Positions 50,260 to 62,184 of a DNA stretch of 64,000 nt are shown piece after piece; position 1 is the stretch's first letter; each line of letters begins with the position of its first letter. The stretch comes from Schistosoma mansoni (lineage: Eukaryota > Platyhelminthes > Trematoda > Strigeidida > Schistosomatidae). The translations under genes were made by a program, and so were the position numbers. The stretch is from NCBI RefSeq assembly GCF_000237925.1, contig NC_031500.1:2766185-2830184 (forward strand), in the 5' to 3' direction. Under the pieces are notes generated by a model that saw only the letters and a list, made by a program, of their open reading frames with translations, did not search any database and was not told the origin of the DNA.

Positions 50260-52490
50260 ATTTGTCTTACAGATATACTGTTTGAACTGCAGACGCAATG
50301 CTGGCGATCCCAGAGTCTATGTGAAAGATATGGTCAGAACAAGGACAAATTAGCTTTAAACTTTATCTGTTTCTAAACGTAGAAACGATTAGATCAGTAC
50401 AATAACTAAGGGAATTACAGTTATTAAGTGGAACACACAAACACAACGACCGGTGCTGCGTGTTTTATAGAAATAAATAAAAATTATGAGTCACACTAAT
50501 ATAATAGGATAATAATGTCTTTCAATTGGTAGATCACATGCCATGGGGATAGTTTACAGACACATCTGACCAGATTAACGTGGTGGGTGCTTAAGCAACG
50601 ATTTGATTGGCTAGTTACGGAAAAAAATAACACAGAATCAAACTCAATTTAATGATTATCAGGATAAGGAAGGGTTAGGAACCTTGATGCTTTGTTCTAT
50701 AATGAGCCTTTTTTATCTTTCACTGACACGGAGTCTCATTTTGGAAGAGTCTTAATATCCATAGAAATCTGTTTTTGTCTGGGCGTAATGCAGAAAGCCA
50801 GAAAATCACCTGCGTCTACAGATGTGTTGAGTTTGAACAATATCGGTGAATGCATACCAGGGCGACATTCTTATTCTGACGCACATAAATGGCACGTGTA
50901 TCATTTTCCTGACTTTAAGAAGCTCAGACTTGGTGTCTTTTAGAGCATGTGAATCTGTTATATTAATCAGGATTTCATTGCTGGATTGTCTTATTCCTTC
51001 TAAATACCTCTGAATCAACACAATCCAATAATTATTGTGTCACTCATCTGGTCTGGAATATCGGCAATGTTGGGGCTATCAAGACACTTAAGTGGATTAA
51101 AAATGTTCATGTTGACTTTCTTATGTCATTCGTAAGGTTTCAGTGACTATTGTTATTACTTTTTACCAAACGAGTCTTCAACATGTCTGGAATTACGAGA
51201 ACTAAAATAAACCTACCTATTTGTGAATAGAGTAGTAAGACCAATTAAAAATCCTGGAACCCGTGTCTGCGATAGTTTTAGATAGTGTCCTGTTCCTAAG
51301 TTTGGCTAGACGTCAGAGGGCAGGAGCCTTCAAGCTTTTCTGAGGTATGGCTGGTGAGCTATTAGTAGCAGATCAACTAATGAAAAAGTAACAAGGTAGA
51401 AAAAAGTGGGAAAATCAAGATAGACCACCCAAGGAAATTTGCGAATCAAAACCTATGTTTGAAAAAAATATCAGGGCATTGTGAGCACTAATGAAGGTGA
51501 CAGGTGCAGAGAGGAAATGATAGGAAAATCGTAGTAGAGATGTGCTATGTAAATTTGTGTTTACATGCAAAATCGAACGAAAATGTGCACATTAAAAAAT
51601 TTAATCTGGAGATTTTATGAAAAGACATTCCTTATGTGTCAAAGGGATTCCGGACTGTCTACTTTCAAGATCAAACGACTAAAGTGAATAACATATGCTG
51701 AAAGTCGGCATTACATAAAAGGGTAGTATATAAAATGGCATATGAAGTTTGGAATATGATGCCTCATCATGTGGTGTGGTTACTTATATCCACCTAAGTA
51801 GTATATTGCGATGGTCGGGCACTGGATATATTTCAGTAGAAGATCAATAAAGAAAGAACGGGAACAAAGCCCAATTGGTATAAAAACGCATGAAAAGTAA
51901 TAATTGGAGACGATGAACTGATATTTACAGAAGGAACGGTCAAGATTGAGTCAATTGATTGATAGTTCGCAAATTAACTATTTACTATATGGTTCTCGTA
52001 TTTTACTGAGATATTCTGTATTTTGTGCTGAAATACATTCGACTGTCCACGCTCGCCTTTTTGTTTATTACAATCAAGTATAATTATGTATATTTGAAAG
52101 TGTTAGATTGAGGTTTGAACTGAATCAGTAAATCCAGAAACTATTTATAGCATACAAATACAATTTAAAGAACAATGTGTGAAAAGTGATGTAAAATTTG
52201 GCATCACACATAGTTGCGTACGTTTTGAAAGGGCTAGATTGTGGTCCTGCCAGAAAGTCAAAACAAATATATAATTATATGCATATGATCATATATGTTC
52301 TGAATTTGTTAAACTGAGATCTTATGGCAAAAAATATAGTGCTAATACATAGGCGTTTCTGGAATGATTTGTCTTCTGTAAATCTAAGTGGATAATCCGT
52401 CCTATTATGAATGAATCCCAAAAAAGGAAACCACAAGCTTCAGCCTGCGGGTAGAGTCCTATTCGTCGCGTGAGATCATAAACATTGTCT
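50260..52490. other. Intergenic, nothing identified
   Basis: A plus-strand frame at 50692-50943 is 83 codons long but has no recognised domain. The rest is AT-rich without clear features. Confidence 0.35.
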
Positions 52491-52495
52491 GGACA

Positions 52496-52715
52496 TCAGA
52501 CAACCTCAATTAATCGTTCGTCAGAACAAACATCGCTCAATAAAAGCAGTCTTAAATATAATCGTTCACTTGACAACAACTGTTGTTTCGAAGGATCGAC
52601 AAAAATATATCCTTCTGCGCATGGACAAATGTGCACAGTATCAATGGAGGTGACCTTTAAACCACCATTTACTGCATCAACCTGAAGTCTGGATAGGCGA
52701 TGGCCATGTTCAGAC
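52496..52715 (-). CDS. Unidentified terminal exon A
   Basis: A strong acceptor (AATTTCCCTTTCAG) is followed by 220 open bases to TGA. The first base completes a codon. The peptide contains SEHGHRLSRLQVDAVNGG, DTVHICPCAEGYIFVDPS and ends SDVCSDERLIEVV. It looks like real coding sequence; family not recognised. Exon B lies 53 bases upstream and starts in the same phase, so the two could be alternative last exons of one gene. Confidence 0.5.
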
Positions 52716-52768
52716 CTGAAAGGGAAATTCATTTGAAATGAAACAAACGTAGATAATCGATGTCGTCT

Positions 52769-52904
52769 TCATTGTGTAGGTTGTGGTTGTGAGTTAGAAA
52801 GTGCCTGCTCTTTGGAAGAATGTTGGTCACCATCATCAGCTACATCGTGAACACAGGAACCTGATTTCGAAGCACTGCGTTTACGCCCATATGTACAAAC
52901 GTAT
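52769..52904 (-). CDS. Unidentified terminal exon B
   Basis: The acceptor ATTTTTTATCAG is followed by 136 bases open to TGA. The first base completes a codon. The 44-residue peptide has a basic patch (YVCTYGRKRSASK) and a Ser/Gln-rich tail (QALSNSQPQPTQ). A short alternative exon ending at a GGGC|GTAAAC donor (52904-52882) would also join exon A in frame. Upstream exons were not located. Confidence 0.45.
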
Positions 52905-52919
52905 CTGATAAAAAATACT

Positions 52920-53650
52920 TTACAGTTAGGTCATCTTAGTTCTTTTGATATGCCAATATGACACACTTATTGAGAGTATAATGTACAAAGAAATGTCAGT
53001 CACAGGCGTCTTATTACCCTATGAAATTCTTTCAGTGAGGTCTCAAAATTGTCTCAACTGGTAAATTGTCGCGATAGCACAATATTGTCGAAGATTCGTC
53101 CCATAACATGCATCATTACAACGGCACTACTTTCGCAACTTGAAGGATGGATGTTATCAAACACGGAGTGGCTGAACTAGAATCTTATTTAGAATTGTCT
53201 TGATTTGATTGCTTCTGCAAAACTGTGCGATTTGTCGAGGTGACGCACCAACCTTTTTACGAAAATTCGAACTTAAAGCGCTCACTAACCTCCAACAAAT
53301 AACGATGCCACTGAATCGAGTTGAGCGTTGATTTAGTTGTCAGTTAAGGATTTGTAACACATCATCAATTGGCTTTATTCGAGTAAGAATTGTAGCCCAA
53401 AAATTTACTTGGAGTATATGCCCAGTCTATGGTGCGTAAACTAAAACTGGAGTTTTCGTATTCAATGTGCCTGTTAAGTGGATCAGCACAAACTGTGAAA
53501 GAGAGGAGATGCTAGAGTATTTGCGGATGAAGTAAGTGTCGAAACAGTTTAACATTAACAGAGATTCAATAATGTTGTGTAGTTTCCAGCTGTCTTGTAT
53601 AATTATGCTTAGTTTGATGCAAAACCATGGATTCCATACAGATCAAGAAT
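52920..53650. other. Intergenic or intron, nothing identified
   Basis: No clear coding or repeat feature; it may hold introns of the gene ending at 52496-52904. Confidence 0.3.
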
Positions 53651-53654
53651 ACCT

Positions 53655-54285
53655 AAAATAAATTAAACCACTAAAACTCCACCGTCCGAGTTGAAAAATC
53701 TTCATTCAGAAGGATTATGACGCCTCATGGTGAAGGCCGAGATTTTTCGGAAGCCATGAAACCGATACCTCTTCTAACAACCACAGCAACAATTAACATA
53801 GGTACATATAATATCTGGACAATGTGGAAGACCGCTACGACTGATCACATAGCTACGGAATGTGAAGATACAACCTAGTGGTGCTCGGAATCAGTGAAAC
53901 CCATTGTAACCAAGCTGAACAGAAGTCAGATTCAGGAGAGTTGCTGCTGTACTCACCAAGAGGAACATGCTCCACATACTCAGGGAGTTGCTCTGATGCT
54001 GTCAAGAGAAGCACGTAGAGCACTCATAAGGTAGGAATCTCATGGATCCAGAATCATCAAAGCATCCTTTAAGCAAAGAAGGAGGGAATCACGGTGAATG
54101 TTATCCAGTACCACGCACCCACGAATGATAGCAATGAACACGATAAAGACCAGTTTTACTAGAGTCTGCAAATGATCATAGAGAAGTGCCCATTACAGGA
54201 ACTGACTATCCTGATAGGAGATCTAAACATCGAAGTTGGGATGGACAACACTGGATATGAAGATGTAATGGGACGACAAGGACTG
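53655..54285 (+). pseudogene. RTE (second type) 5' fragment
   Basis: Nearly the same as 20330-20960: CTCCACCGTCCGA, TTATGACGCCTCATGG, the endonuclease start, and ATCTAAACATCGAAGTTGGG. It stops at GGACGACAAGGACTGA (about 54285) where the LTR of a Gypsy element begins. The downstream RTE sequence is not found on the far side of that element. Confidence 0.85.
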
Positions 54286-54408
54286 AGAAGTGAGTCTGAT
54301 ACAGTTAAACAAGTACAGTATAACAATCGCTGGTACAATTGGTTACAATAAAAATAATTGTTTCTATCATTGCAATCGTGTTCTTATCGAGACAGGCCGG
54401 TAACTACA
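54286..54408 (-). repeat. 3' terminal repeat of the deleted Gypsy element
   Basis: About 120 bases nearly identical to 56870-56988. On the minus strand it begins TGTAGTTACCGGCCTGTCTC and ends CAGACTCACTTCT. The shared string starts at AGAAGTGAGTCTGATACAG on the plus strand. Confidence 0.85.
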
Positions 54409-55081
54409 GGAGCACTCCGCTAGAAAGGGTTTACACTTTCGATACGTAGCGGTTTCGTTCGTGGGACTGACCGTGAAATGTGCAATTGTGGGACGAAGGC
54501 GTTGGCAGAACAGGAAGCGATCGTTGATCCTCGAGTTGCCACCAAAGGTCTTTGACGTAGAACGGTACCAGGAGGAACGTACTGTATTGATTGCTTGGGT
54601 TAGCATGCTACACCAGAATGGTTTGTATCCAGAATCTGAAGGTTGCGTTCGTAGAGGTCCGGACCAGAAACGCTGCAGACGTAAGACGAAACCAGGTTGA
54701 GCCAAAGAACCAAATGCGACCAGAATAACCAAGTTCGGGACCAAATGTATATCATACGTATTTGGAGCCAGAGATCGACTGAGTGCGTTGACTAGGGCGT
54801 GGGTGATTAGACCAGCTTTCGCCAAAGTTGACTGAAGTCGACGATACCAATAGAGCGACGGTCGAAGTCATAGGTCGGGATAAATAGAAAAATCAAAGAA
54901 AAAGAGAAAAGTGTAGCGTGTGTGTAGTTTAGGGGTAGGGTTCTATACTGTATCCGCTGCTGGTTATGAGGTTAGTCGCGAAAGCGTACGGGTAAGTGTA
55001 CTCGGCGACCGGAACGTGAGACGGTAGTCTCGTTCGAACCTCGTGAGCCTGCAATCTCATCCGCAGTCAAGGGCAGTGGGT

Positions 55082-55560
55082 CTACTGGCCTGGACGTGAG
55101 ACGGAAGTCTCGTCCGTAGACGGGACAGATGACACGTGCTGTTGACTGGGACGTGAAAATGAGGTCTCTGATGTATCTAGCGTGGGATCCGAAGTAGATG
55201 TAGAGTTCCCGCTAGAAGATTTGATGGGTCTAGCATTGAGTCTCGGCTTATCAGGTATGGCATTGTCATCGAAGTGTGCTGGCTTGAGACGATCAATGCT
55301 GACAATTTCGACGCGGCCATGTCGATCAACCTTGAAGGTCTTTTCGTGACGGGAAATCACATGAAAAGGGCCTTTGTAAGGCTGTTTTCTCAGATTGACT
55401 GAGTCATCCGCAGCGCTTAGTCAAAGCATCGTAGCTTGAGACTTACTGTTACTGATAGGTACGACAGAAACTTGGGCACCTGTATCCACAAGGTACCTAG
55501 CGTTAGTGCGATACACGTGCACTTAAAATAAACGGTCAAACTGAGGTAAAGGGCCGGTGA
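55082..55560 (-). pseudogene. Gypsy protease start fused to integrase C-terminus
   Basis: Around 55495-55440 the minus strand reads RYLVDTGAQVSVVPIS, the aspartic protease active site (DTGA). A stop and junction follow near 55420, then an integrase C-terminal block (KGPFHVISRHEKTFKVD, SIDRLKPAHFDD) and a Ser/Thr-rich tail to the stop at 55082. About 3 kb of pol that should lie between is missing. Confidence 0.75.
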
Positions 55561-55584
55561 GTACGGCCGTATTTACTCATCGGC

Positions 55585-56720
55585 TCAGGAAGTTCCCGCC
55601 TTGTATGAGCAGGGAGCTCGACAATGACGGGCACCGGCCTCGAAGGCACGGTGGAACCAGCGCCAACCCGAACTCGCCTCCGAAACCGCCTTCTGGCGTG
55701 ACTTGGAAGATGCCCACTTAGGGTGAGTCGTTACGGCTTTACGAGATCTTGACCTGGGTCGGGGGACGTAGGGATCCAGCACATTTGATCGGTCTCGAAA
55801 TCTGAGACGGGTGTGGATACACCTATCCCTATCCTCATGAGCCGTAGGTCGCCTAGCATCGAGATCAATGTTTGAATGTGAAGTATAGGCAACTGTATAG
55901 TTGTCTCGGGAGCTAATTCCTGCTAGGATTTTGTCTGCTATGAGGGCCACCTGGTTGATTGGAGTGTCCTCGAGCAGAGCCGTGAGGGTTGGTTGAATAC
56001 TCTCTGGTAGAGCTTCGAGCCACAGCTTTTTGACTATCTCAGAGTCAGCTGTTGTGTTTCCTGCAAGATATTGCAGGCGCGTGAGGTGGTGGCTCGGTTT
56101 AGCATCACTCATAGGGTGACGTGCTAATTGAGTCCTCAGTCGTTCCTCTCCTGACGGGAGGAAATGTCGAAGGATTGCATCCTTGAGACTATCGTAGACG
56201 TTTGAAACGTTTAGATTGAGGACAATCTCACGAACAGCGGTTAAATGATCCCCAGGCAATGATTCCAGAGCGTAGGCGTATTTTTGCCGTTGATTGGTTT
56301 TGCGGCGAATCTCGAATTGAGATTCCAGTGCCGCGAACCAAACTTCTGGATCGTGGGGAATAAAAGAAACCGGTCGAAAACTTATTGCCTATACCTCAGA
56401 GTCTATTATATTAATGCTATTTTTATCCTTATTCACCATTTTAAGTTGCCAGAATATTATATATTGAAAAATATAAATACGAATACGTGCAACAAATGTG
56501 GATAGATAAGTAATAGACTCACCGCTTTGTTCTTGTTTGGAAAATTGACCAAAGTTGAATTGTGCTCGAAGAATTGATTTACCAGTTGTGGTTCACTAGA
56601 AGTATTGCGTGTTCACTTGTCGGGATTACCAGATGTAGTAGGCGTCGAGTCGAGGACGGACTACGATCACCACTAAAATTCGATTACGCGCCCAGAAACG
56701 ACTTGGTTCCTTTGATAACT
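55585..56720 (-). pseudogene. Gypsy gag
   Basis: The gag reading starts right of 56519 (RAQFNFGQFSKQEQSG), is interrupted at 56400-56519, and resumes with FRPVSFIPHDPEVWFAALES, QFEIRRKTNQRQKYAYALES, the LPGDHLTAVREIVLNL block and SEIVKKLWLEALPESIQPTL. The 3' end is Arg/Ser-rich and lacks a clear CCHC knuckle. Frame is open from 56371 to 55585. Confidence 0.75.
56400..56519. mobile_element. MITE-like 120-bp insertion with 9-bp inverted ends
   Basis: The segment starts AGTCTATTA (56400-56408) and ends TAATAGACT (56511-56519), perfect inverted repeats, and is very AT-rich inside. Gag coding resumes on both sides, so it is an insertion into gag. No transposase. An obvious target duplication was not seen. 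An alternative reading is a retroelement intron, since GGTGAGT stands at the right edge on the minus strand, but the acceptor side is poor. Confidence 0.45.
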
Positions 56721-56869
56721 TGCAAACCAGAAGACTTTAATTAGTCCAGATAAAGTATATTTATTGGCGATCTCGTGGTATCAAAAGAATACCGAGACAT
56801 GCCAGCGAGTACAGGCAAAATGGGCAGTGCGTAAGAAAGTTCGAACCAAACAAGGCGGATAGCGGAACA

Positions 56870-56988
56870 AGAAGTGAGTCTGATACAGTTAAACAAGTAC
56901 AGTAAACAATCGCTGGTACAATTGGTTACAATAATAATTGTTTTTATTATTGCAATCGTGTTCTTATCGAGACAGGCCGGTCACTACA
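56870..56988 (-). repeat. 5' terminal repeat of the deleted Gypsy element
   Basis: Partner of 54286-54408; begins TGTAGTGACCGGCCTGTCTC on the minus strand. The few differences are small indels and substitutions in the central A/T run, so insertion is not very recent. Confidence 0.85.
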
Positions 56989-57009
56989 AATTCCCGAAAT
57001 AGTGCAATT

Positions 57010-57150
57010 TACAGCAAATAGAACTCGGTGAGCCTAAATAAACGTTTTGTATTTAGAATTCGAAATCAAACAGTCATCAAGTACAAAGGAATCATTAGTT
57101 CATACAAACACCACATCCGCCACAGCTTAAATGATGATCCGAATTCCTGC
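57010..57150 (+). repeat. Dispersed repeat R3, copy 1
   Basis: Shares TTTAGAATTCGAAATCAAAC and GTCATCAAGTACAAAGGAAT with 59040-59110 and 59500-59560. The copies lie around the Gypsy gag relic at 57522-58950, so R3 is probably part of that element's LTR or leader. Confidence 0.55.
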
Positions 57151-57521
57151 AATCAACTGTACCTTTTCTCCTTAGGTTCATTATATGTCTGTCCGACTAT
57201 GTATTGGATTTAGACTCTGTATTATCGAGAATGTACTCACTAGGATTATAATTAATAACCAAAATTGGAAAGGACCCATCTGGGTCCTGAAATTATATAT
57301 ATACAACATGTCGGTTGTATACTGAAATCACTGATATCTTGAATGTGAATCATAAATTTTTCAACACTATCCTCCCACACGAAATAATGTAAGGTTCTTA
57401 TTTCGAAATGTTATGACTAATTTGACTTTCCCAATATGCATTACCTTCTCATATCTCATACTTTGATTACTATATGTGAGTATTTAGGGATAAACACTGA
57501 TATATAATTTGAGGCATTCCA

Positions 57522-58950
57522 TCATGTAACTCTGACTTGCATAAAAATATGATACCTATTCCTTTTCACGTTAGGACGCACAGATAAATATTCATTGATA
57601 TGTGTACTTAACTCATGTGATTTATCTAGGCTTGACTCACCCAAAAAACAATCAAATAAAAAATATGCATCTCCCTCATACTCATTAGGATAATCTTGTA
57701 CACGATTTGAATTTGCTGCCCGTGCAAACTTCATATCTGGGCAAACTGATTCTCTGACTGCTTCGCGAAAACTTGCTATTCCCTTTGATTCACCATACCA
57801 CTGATTAGAGATTCTACTTGACACACATTGGTTTAGAGAATATCTAACGCCTGATACAGTAACACCAGAAATGTCACTAGGATTCGACTCATTCGGAACA
57901 TATTTGTCACATTCATTAGGGATATCAGCAGAAGTAAATCTATTGTGATGACAAATGATATTCGATGCCATACTATAAGGACTGTAATCAGATTTTAACT
58001 CATTTAGAACTTGTTCATCACATTTAGTTAAGATTTCACTAAAAATAAATGAATCTTTAGGATACACTACATTTGATAAAATAACATCAGAGTTCTGGTC
58101 AGGACTTGGTGCACTTGACATATCTTCCACATATTTGTAAATAATTTCACCAGAAATACATGAACCATGGGAACAACGCACATCTAGTGAAATGATATCA
58201 TGAGTCTGATTAGAGCATGATTCATTTGAAACATTCAACTTAATAGGATCGGAATTACACCGTTTAGCATCACTTGCAGAGAAATGAACAATAGTATTAC
58301 AAACTGCCTATATGTGTCCAATTTTACCATATTTAAAGCATTTAGCATTACGATATACACATGAATTATATGAGTGAAATTTGCCACAGGACAAACATTT
58401 ACCAAACTTGTGCCCATCTCCGTGACCTGCTCAGCAACTCCTCAATGAATTATCTTCATAACCTCAAGTACGCATTGGATCGCGATGACGAAGTAATGTA
58501 GCGGAATTCTTTATGTCCTGACAAATCATTTAATGAAATTTTACTCCTTTATAGTATTCGAAATTTGTACACTTTACATGGTCTAGTATTATTTGCTTGA
58601 GAGTTGCATAAGGAAGCGAAATAGTCACAATTGATTGATCACTGGGTAGTGATCAACGTCATGTGTGTCAAGTCCTTCTTAGTGCTGATCGAATGCTATC
58701 GATCAAGTTGCAATGTGGCCACTAGTCTGGGTGGCTCGACACTGCGAAATAGGCTTGTCTGGAAATGCCAAAGTCTTTAATAAGTTGTAGGCCCCTTTCC
58801 CGATGAATGTAAGGAAATGGGCCACAATATTAACGCCCCAAACATTTTCCTTGGTCATAGTCCAGAATTCGAACCTTACCATATAATCCTCAAAAGCATC
58901 GAAATTTGAATGTATGTCCAATTGTTCCATCACAGGCACCATCGCGACGC
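57522..58950 (-). pseudogene. Ty3/Gypsy gag relic, second family
   Basis: On the minus strand an N-terminal gag piece (58942-58703, NFDAFEDYMVRFEFWTMTK, VAHFLTFIGKGAYNLLKTLA) is followed after a gap by a CCHC region near 58410-58300 (KFGKCLSCGKFHSYNSC and KCFKYGKIGH, the second knuckle having Tyr for Cys and a one-base frameshift just after). A 238-codon open frame follows (58238-57522), rich in Asn and Ser with recurring CHxNRFTS and SSRISNQ-type segments, which ends before any protease motif. It resembles schistosome Gypsy gag proteins of the Boudicca/Saci kind. Confidence 0.7.
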
Positions 58951-58969
58951 CAATGTGATGAGTAGAAGT

Positions 58970-59120
58970 ATCTGAAATATTGTACGAACTAGGAATCCCA
59001 GAACGAATGCGATTTAGACCAAAGAAAACTAGATGAGCACAAACGAACGTATTGTATATAGAATTCGAAACCAGGCAGTCATCAAGTACAAGGAAATCAT
59101 TAGTTTATACAAAAAGCACA
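58970..59120 (+). repeat. Dispersed repeat R3, copy 2
   Basis: Begins GAACTAGGAATCCCAGAACG, continues through AGATGAGCACAAACGAACG and GTCATCAAGTACAAGGAAAT. It adjoins the start of the gag relic, in the position of a leader or LTR. Confidence 0.55.
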
Positions 59121-59426
59121 AAGGGATCTTCAATTAATATTGTTTAAATTATGATTAGTAAAGTACAACTTAGACTATAAATGCTTATTAAAGATTTATG
59201 AAGAGAAGATGTATTAAATGATGGGAACTAACTGCATAAATTAAATTCATTTTACATCATTTTTATTCACAAGATTATGAGAGAATATTTTATAGATTCA
59301 CTCTTTTAGTTAGCTAAGAGAAAAGAAACTATCTCAATAATAGAATCTTCTAAATAATTGAAAAGTAACAAAAGTGTGGATTCAGTGCAAGATTGGAAGG
59401 TTAGTGTAGTGATTAGGAGTATTTGA

Positions 59427-59570
59427 ACTATGGTATAAACTAGCAATCCCAGCAATAATGCAATATAATCAAGAAGTATTAGATGAGCACGAACGAATGT
59501 AGTGTATTTGGAATTCAAAATCAAAACAGCCATCAATACAAAGGAATCATTGGTTCATTCAAACACTACA
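59427..59570 (+). repeat. Dispersed repeat R3, copy 3
   Basis: Aligns with 58985-59120 over about 140 bases (AAACTAGCAATCCCAGCA, AGATGAGCACGAACGAATG, CAAAGGAATCATTGGTTCAT). Its distance of about 440 bases from copy 2 suggests a tandem or nested insertion. Confidence 0.55.
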
Positions 59571-59579
59571 GTTAGTTTA

Positions 59580-60125
59580 TTAATTTAGAACTACCTATTG
59601 TAAAACTCATCATCTGCTACATATCATACACCACTAAAATATTAAAGACAATGTAGTTATGACGTAATATTAAATGGCAAGTCATACGTAAACTGATGTA
59701 CATTAATTAATAAGAGCTTTCGTTTAAATTCCAACTAGTAGTTTCACAGTAGCTGAGTCTCAAATTAATGTAAGACACTAAAGAGAAAAAATGTATCTGT
59801 AAAAATCTCGGCGATTGAACTTTAAATAAACCTAATGTTCTGCTCAGAAATCTGATTCAAGCATTGCTACGGAGATATAATCAAACATCAAAATTGACAA
59901 ATATGAATAAATACATGGTTCTCCGGTTAATTGTATGGCAAACGGGTTATCCTATCATGTTAACAATCTTGAAAGTAAGATTTTCTGCAGTATTTACTTA
60001 TTTGAACACATAAAAACTGGTACAAGGAGGGCACCAAATACACATGCGCCAAACAATAATAATAAGGTTGTGAAAAGTTAAGGAATGTAAATTGCCTATA
60101 ATAAAAGAAGAACAACAACGAACAG
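59580..60125. other. Mostly unassigned; short repeat at 59990-60090
   Basis: The piece CACATAAAAACTGG through AAATACACATGCG matches the insertion in the RTE fragment at 35600-35660. Nothing else was recognised. Confidence 0.35.
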
Positions 60126-60309
60126 AAATTTATGTATGAGAGTGAAATAATAATAATAGTGATAATAATAATGGGAGAGGTGGTTCAGTCAGCAAGAGTA
60201 CAACCAGGAAGAATTCTTTCAGTTAAAGAAGTTACGTCCATTTTTTTTTATAAAGAAAGTAAAAAAAGTTACAACAGGATCGCCACTGGCTTCTATTCTG
60301 AGCCATATC

Positions 60310-61990
60310 TGATAACGTCTCTAGCCACTGTGTTGCTTAATCTCTAGGACCCCAGCCAGGAAGTCGTGAAGAACCAACATAAGCCAGTCATGTACAGCTT
60401 TCTTTCATTACATGAGACCATGTCATACACTGACCTCCTCTCCGCTTTTTCCAACTAGCCCCAGGGTCGGCAAATAATGCACGACGTGGAATTCTCTGGG
60501 ACGACATTCGTAGAACATGTCCAAGCCACCGAAGTCGGTGTTTCAAGATGGTGACACCAATTGAATTATCGTCGCTGAGCCTGAACACGCGATGCTGAAC
60601 CTCTGTATTACTAACATGGTTTTGTCTCTGTATTTCAACAATCCTTCGGAGACAACGATGATCGAACACAGAGAGTCGTCTAACATCCTCAACTCGGAGA
60701 GGCCAGGTTTCACAAGCATAGAGTAAAACTGATCTCACTGACACATTGTAGATCCGACACTTTACAACCAGACTAACGTCACGAAGGCGCCAAAGATGGC
60801 CCAGATTTGTATAAACCGTTATGGTTTTCACTATACGTGAATTGATCTCGCCACTCATGCCACCACCAACACTTATGCAACTACCCAAACACACGAACTT
60901 CTCGACTACTTCAATCTGCTCACCATTCAGGGTGAGTACAGGATTAGAATCCTGCCAGTCTTGTAGGAGTACTTTGCACTTTGAAGGTGCAAAGCACATA
61001 CCGTACCTATGGGCACTGATTTCCAGTCGACTGTGTGCGAATCACATGGCTTGGGCATTATCGCAAAGTAAGACAATAACATCCGCCTACTCAAGGTCGA
61101 GAAGTCTTTCTCCGGGCAACAGATCCACACCGCCATTACTTACATCCATCAGAGCTGTTTCCAGAATGTCATCGACAGCAAAGTTGAAGACAAATGGTGA
61201 GATTGGGCAACCCTATCTAACCCTACTGCTTGAATGGAACGATGGAGAAAGGTGGTTGTATACCCTCACCCTACCTGAGGTGTTTGCATATAGGGCCTCT
61301 AAGATGCTAACAAACTTCCCAGACACACCCTACTTTAATAGACAATCCCAGAAAACAGTCCTGTCCAACGAATGGAAGGTAGCCCAGATTTCAAGACACA
61401 CTACGATTGTTGGCCTGTGATAAGTATGACGGTGTTCTAACATTTGGCAGAGGGTGAAGATATGACCAATACATCCTCGACCAGAACGAAAACCAGCCTG
61501 CTCCTACCGAGTCAATCTTTCTCGGGTTTTGAACAATCTACGAAGTATGGCGGAAGTCAATAATTTGGACTCAATAGGAAGTAGACTTATCCGCGATAGT
61601 TGTTACAGAATCGACCTTAACCCTTTTTAAACTTAAGAACAGCTATCGACTCATTCCATGGTGTTGGAACACTCTTTAACTGCCAAACCTTTGTAAACAA
61701 CGTAGTCAGTTCCTTAACCATAAAGTCACCACCATCTTTAAAAAGGGCGGGAAATAAGTCATCTGGGCCTGATGATTTGTGGCGTATTAAGAATTGGAGT
61801 TACTTGCAGAATTTCGCCTCGTCAGGTGGATCAGTCTTCACATGCTATGGAACGCACTTTCTGTAGAAGAACTGTCAACTGGTGATAAAATTCATATTCC
61901 ATCGCATTCGAGCTGCAATCTATTGGAGAATAGGTGGAGATGACGAAAAGATATCGTTTCTCACACCGATTTCTTTTTACTTTGATAGAA
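60310..61990 (-). pseudogene. RTE (third type), decayed copy
   Basis: Reading the minus strand from about 61960: endonuclease end (YEFYHQL near 61890), linker, RT motifs in broken frames, then an intact 203-codon C-terminal stretch 60999-60388 with MCFAPSKCKVLLQDWQ, GHLWRLRDVSLVVKCRIYN, CETWPLRVEDVRRL, LRWLGHVLRMSSQRIP and MTWSHVMKESC. The 3' end lies at about 60130-60310, with a simple A/T repeat near 60150. It is closest to the fragment at 34786-35456. Confidence 0.85.
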
Positions 61991-62184
61991 CTTTATAATC
62001 TAATAGCACATAACCGAATGTTGACTCCTTTACTGTATACTAAAAACACGTCATCATAATACTGATCAATCTAAAAATTGTTGATTTATCAGTAATTAGA
62101 ATATGTAAAACCAAACGTAGAAAGTGAAAACTTATGTTAAAGAATATAAGAATTAACAAACAATTCGAAAGGAAAAAGAAATCA

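Larger units (their letters stand above)
54286..56988 (-). mobile_element. Ty3/Gypsy element, internally deleted, with both terminal repeats
   Basis: Direct repeats at 54286-54408 and 56870-56988 bound an internal region that reads, on the minus strand, gag, protease start, a deletion, and the integrase C-terminus. RT, RNase H and the integrase core are gone. This is a non-autonomous deletion derivative. Confidence 0.8.

Noticed and set aside
50692-50943. 83-codon plus-strand frame
   Set aside because: No family, no splice context and ordinary AT-rich codon content; not supported as a gene.
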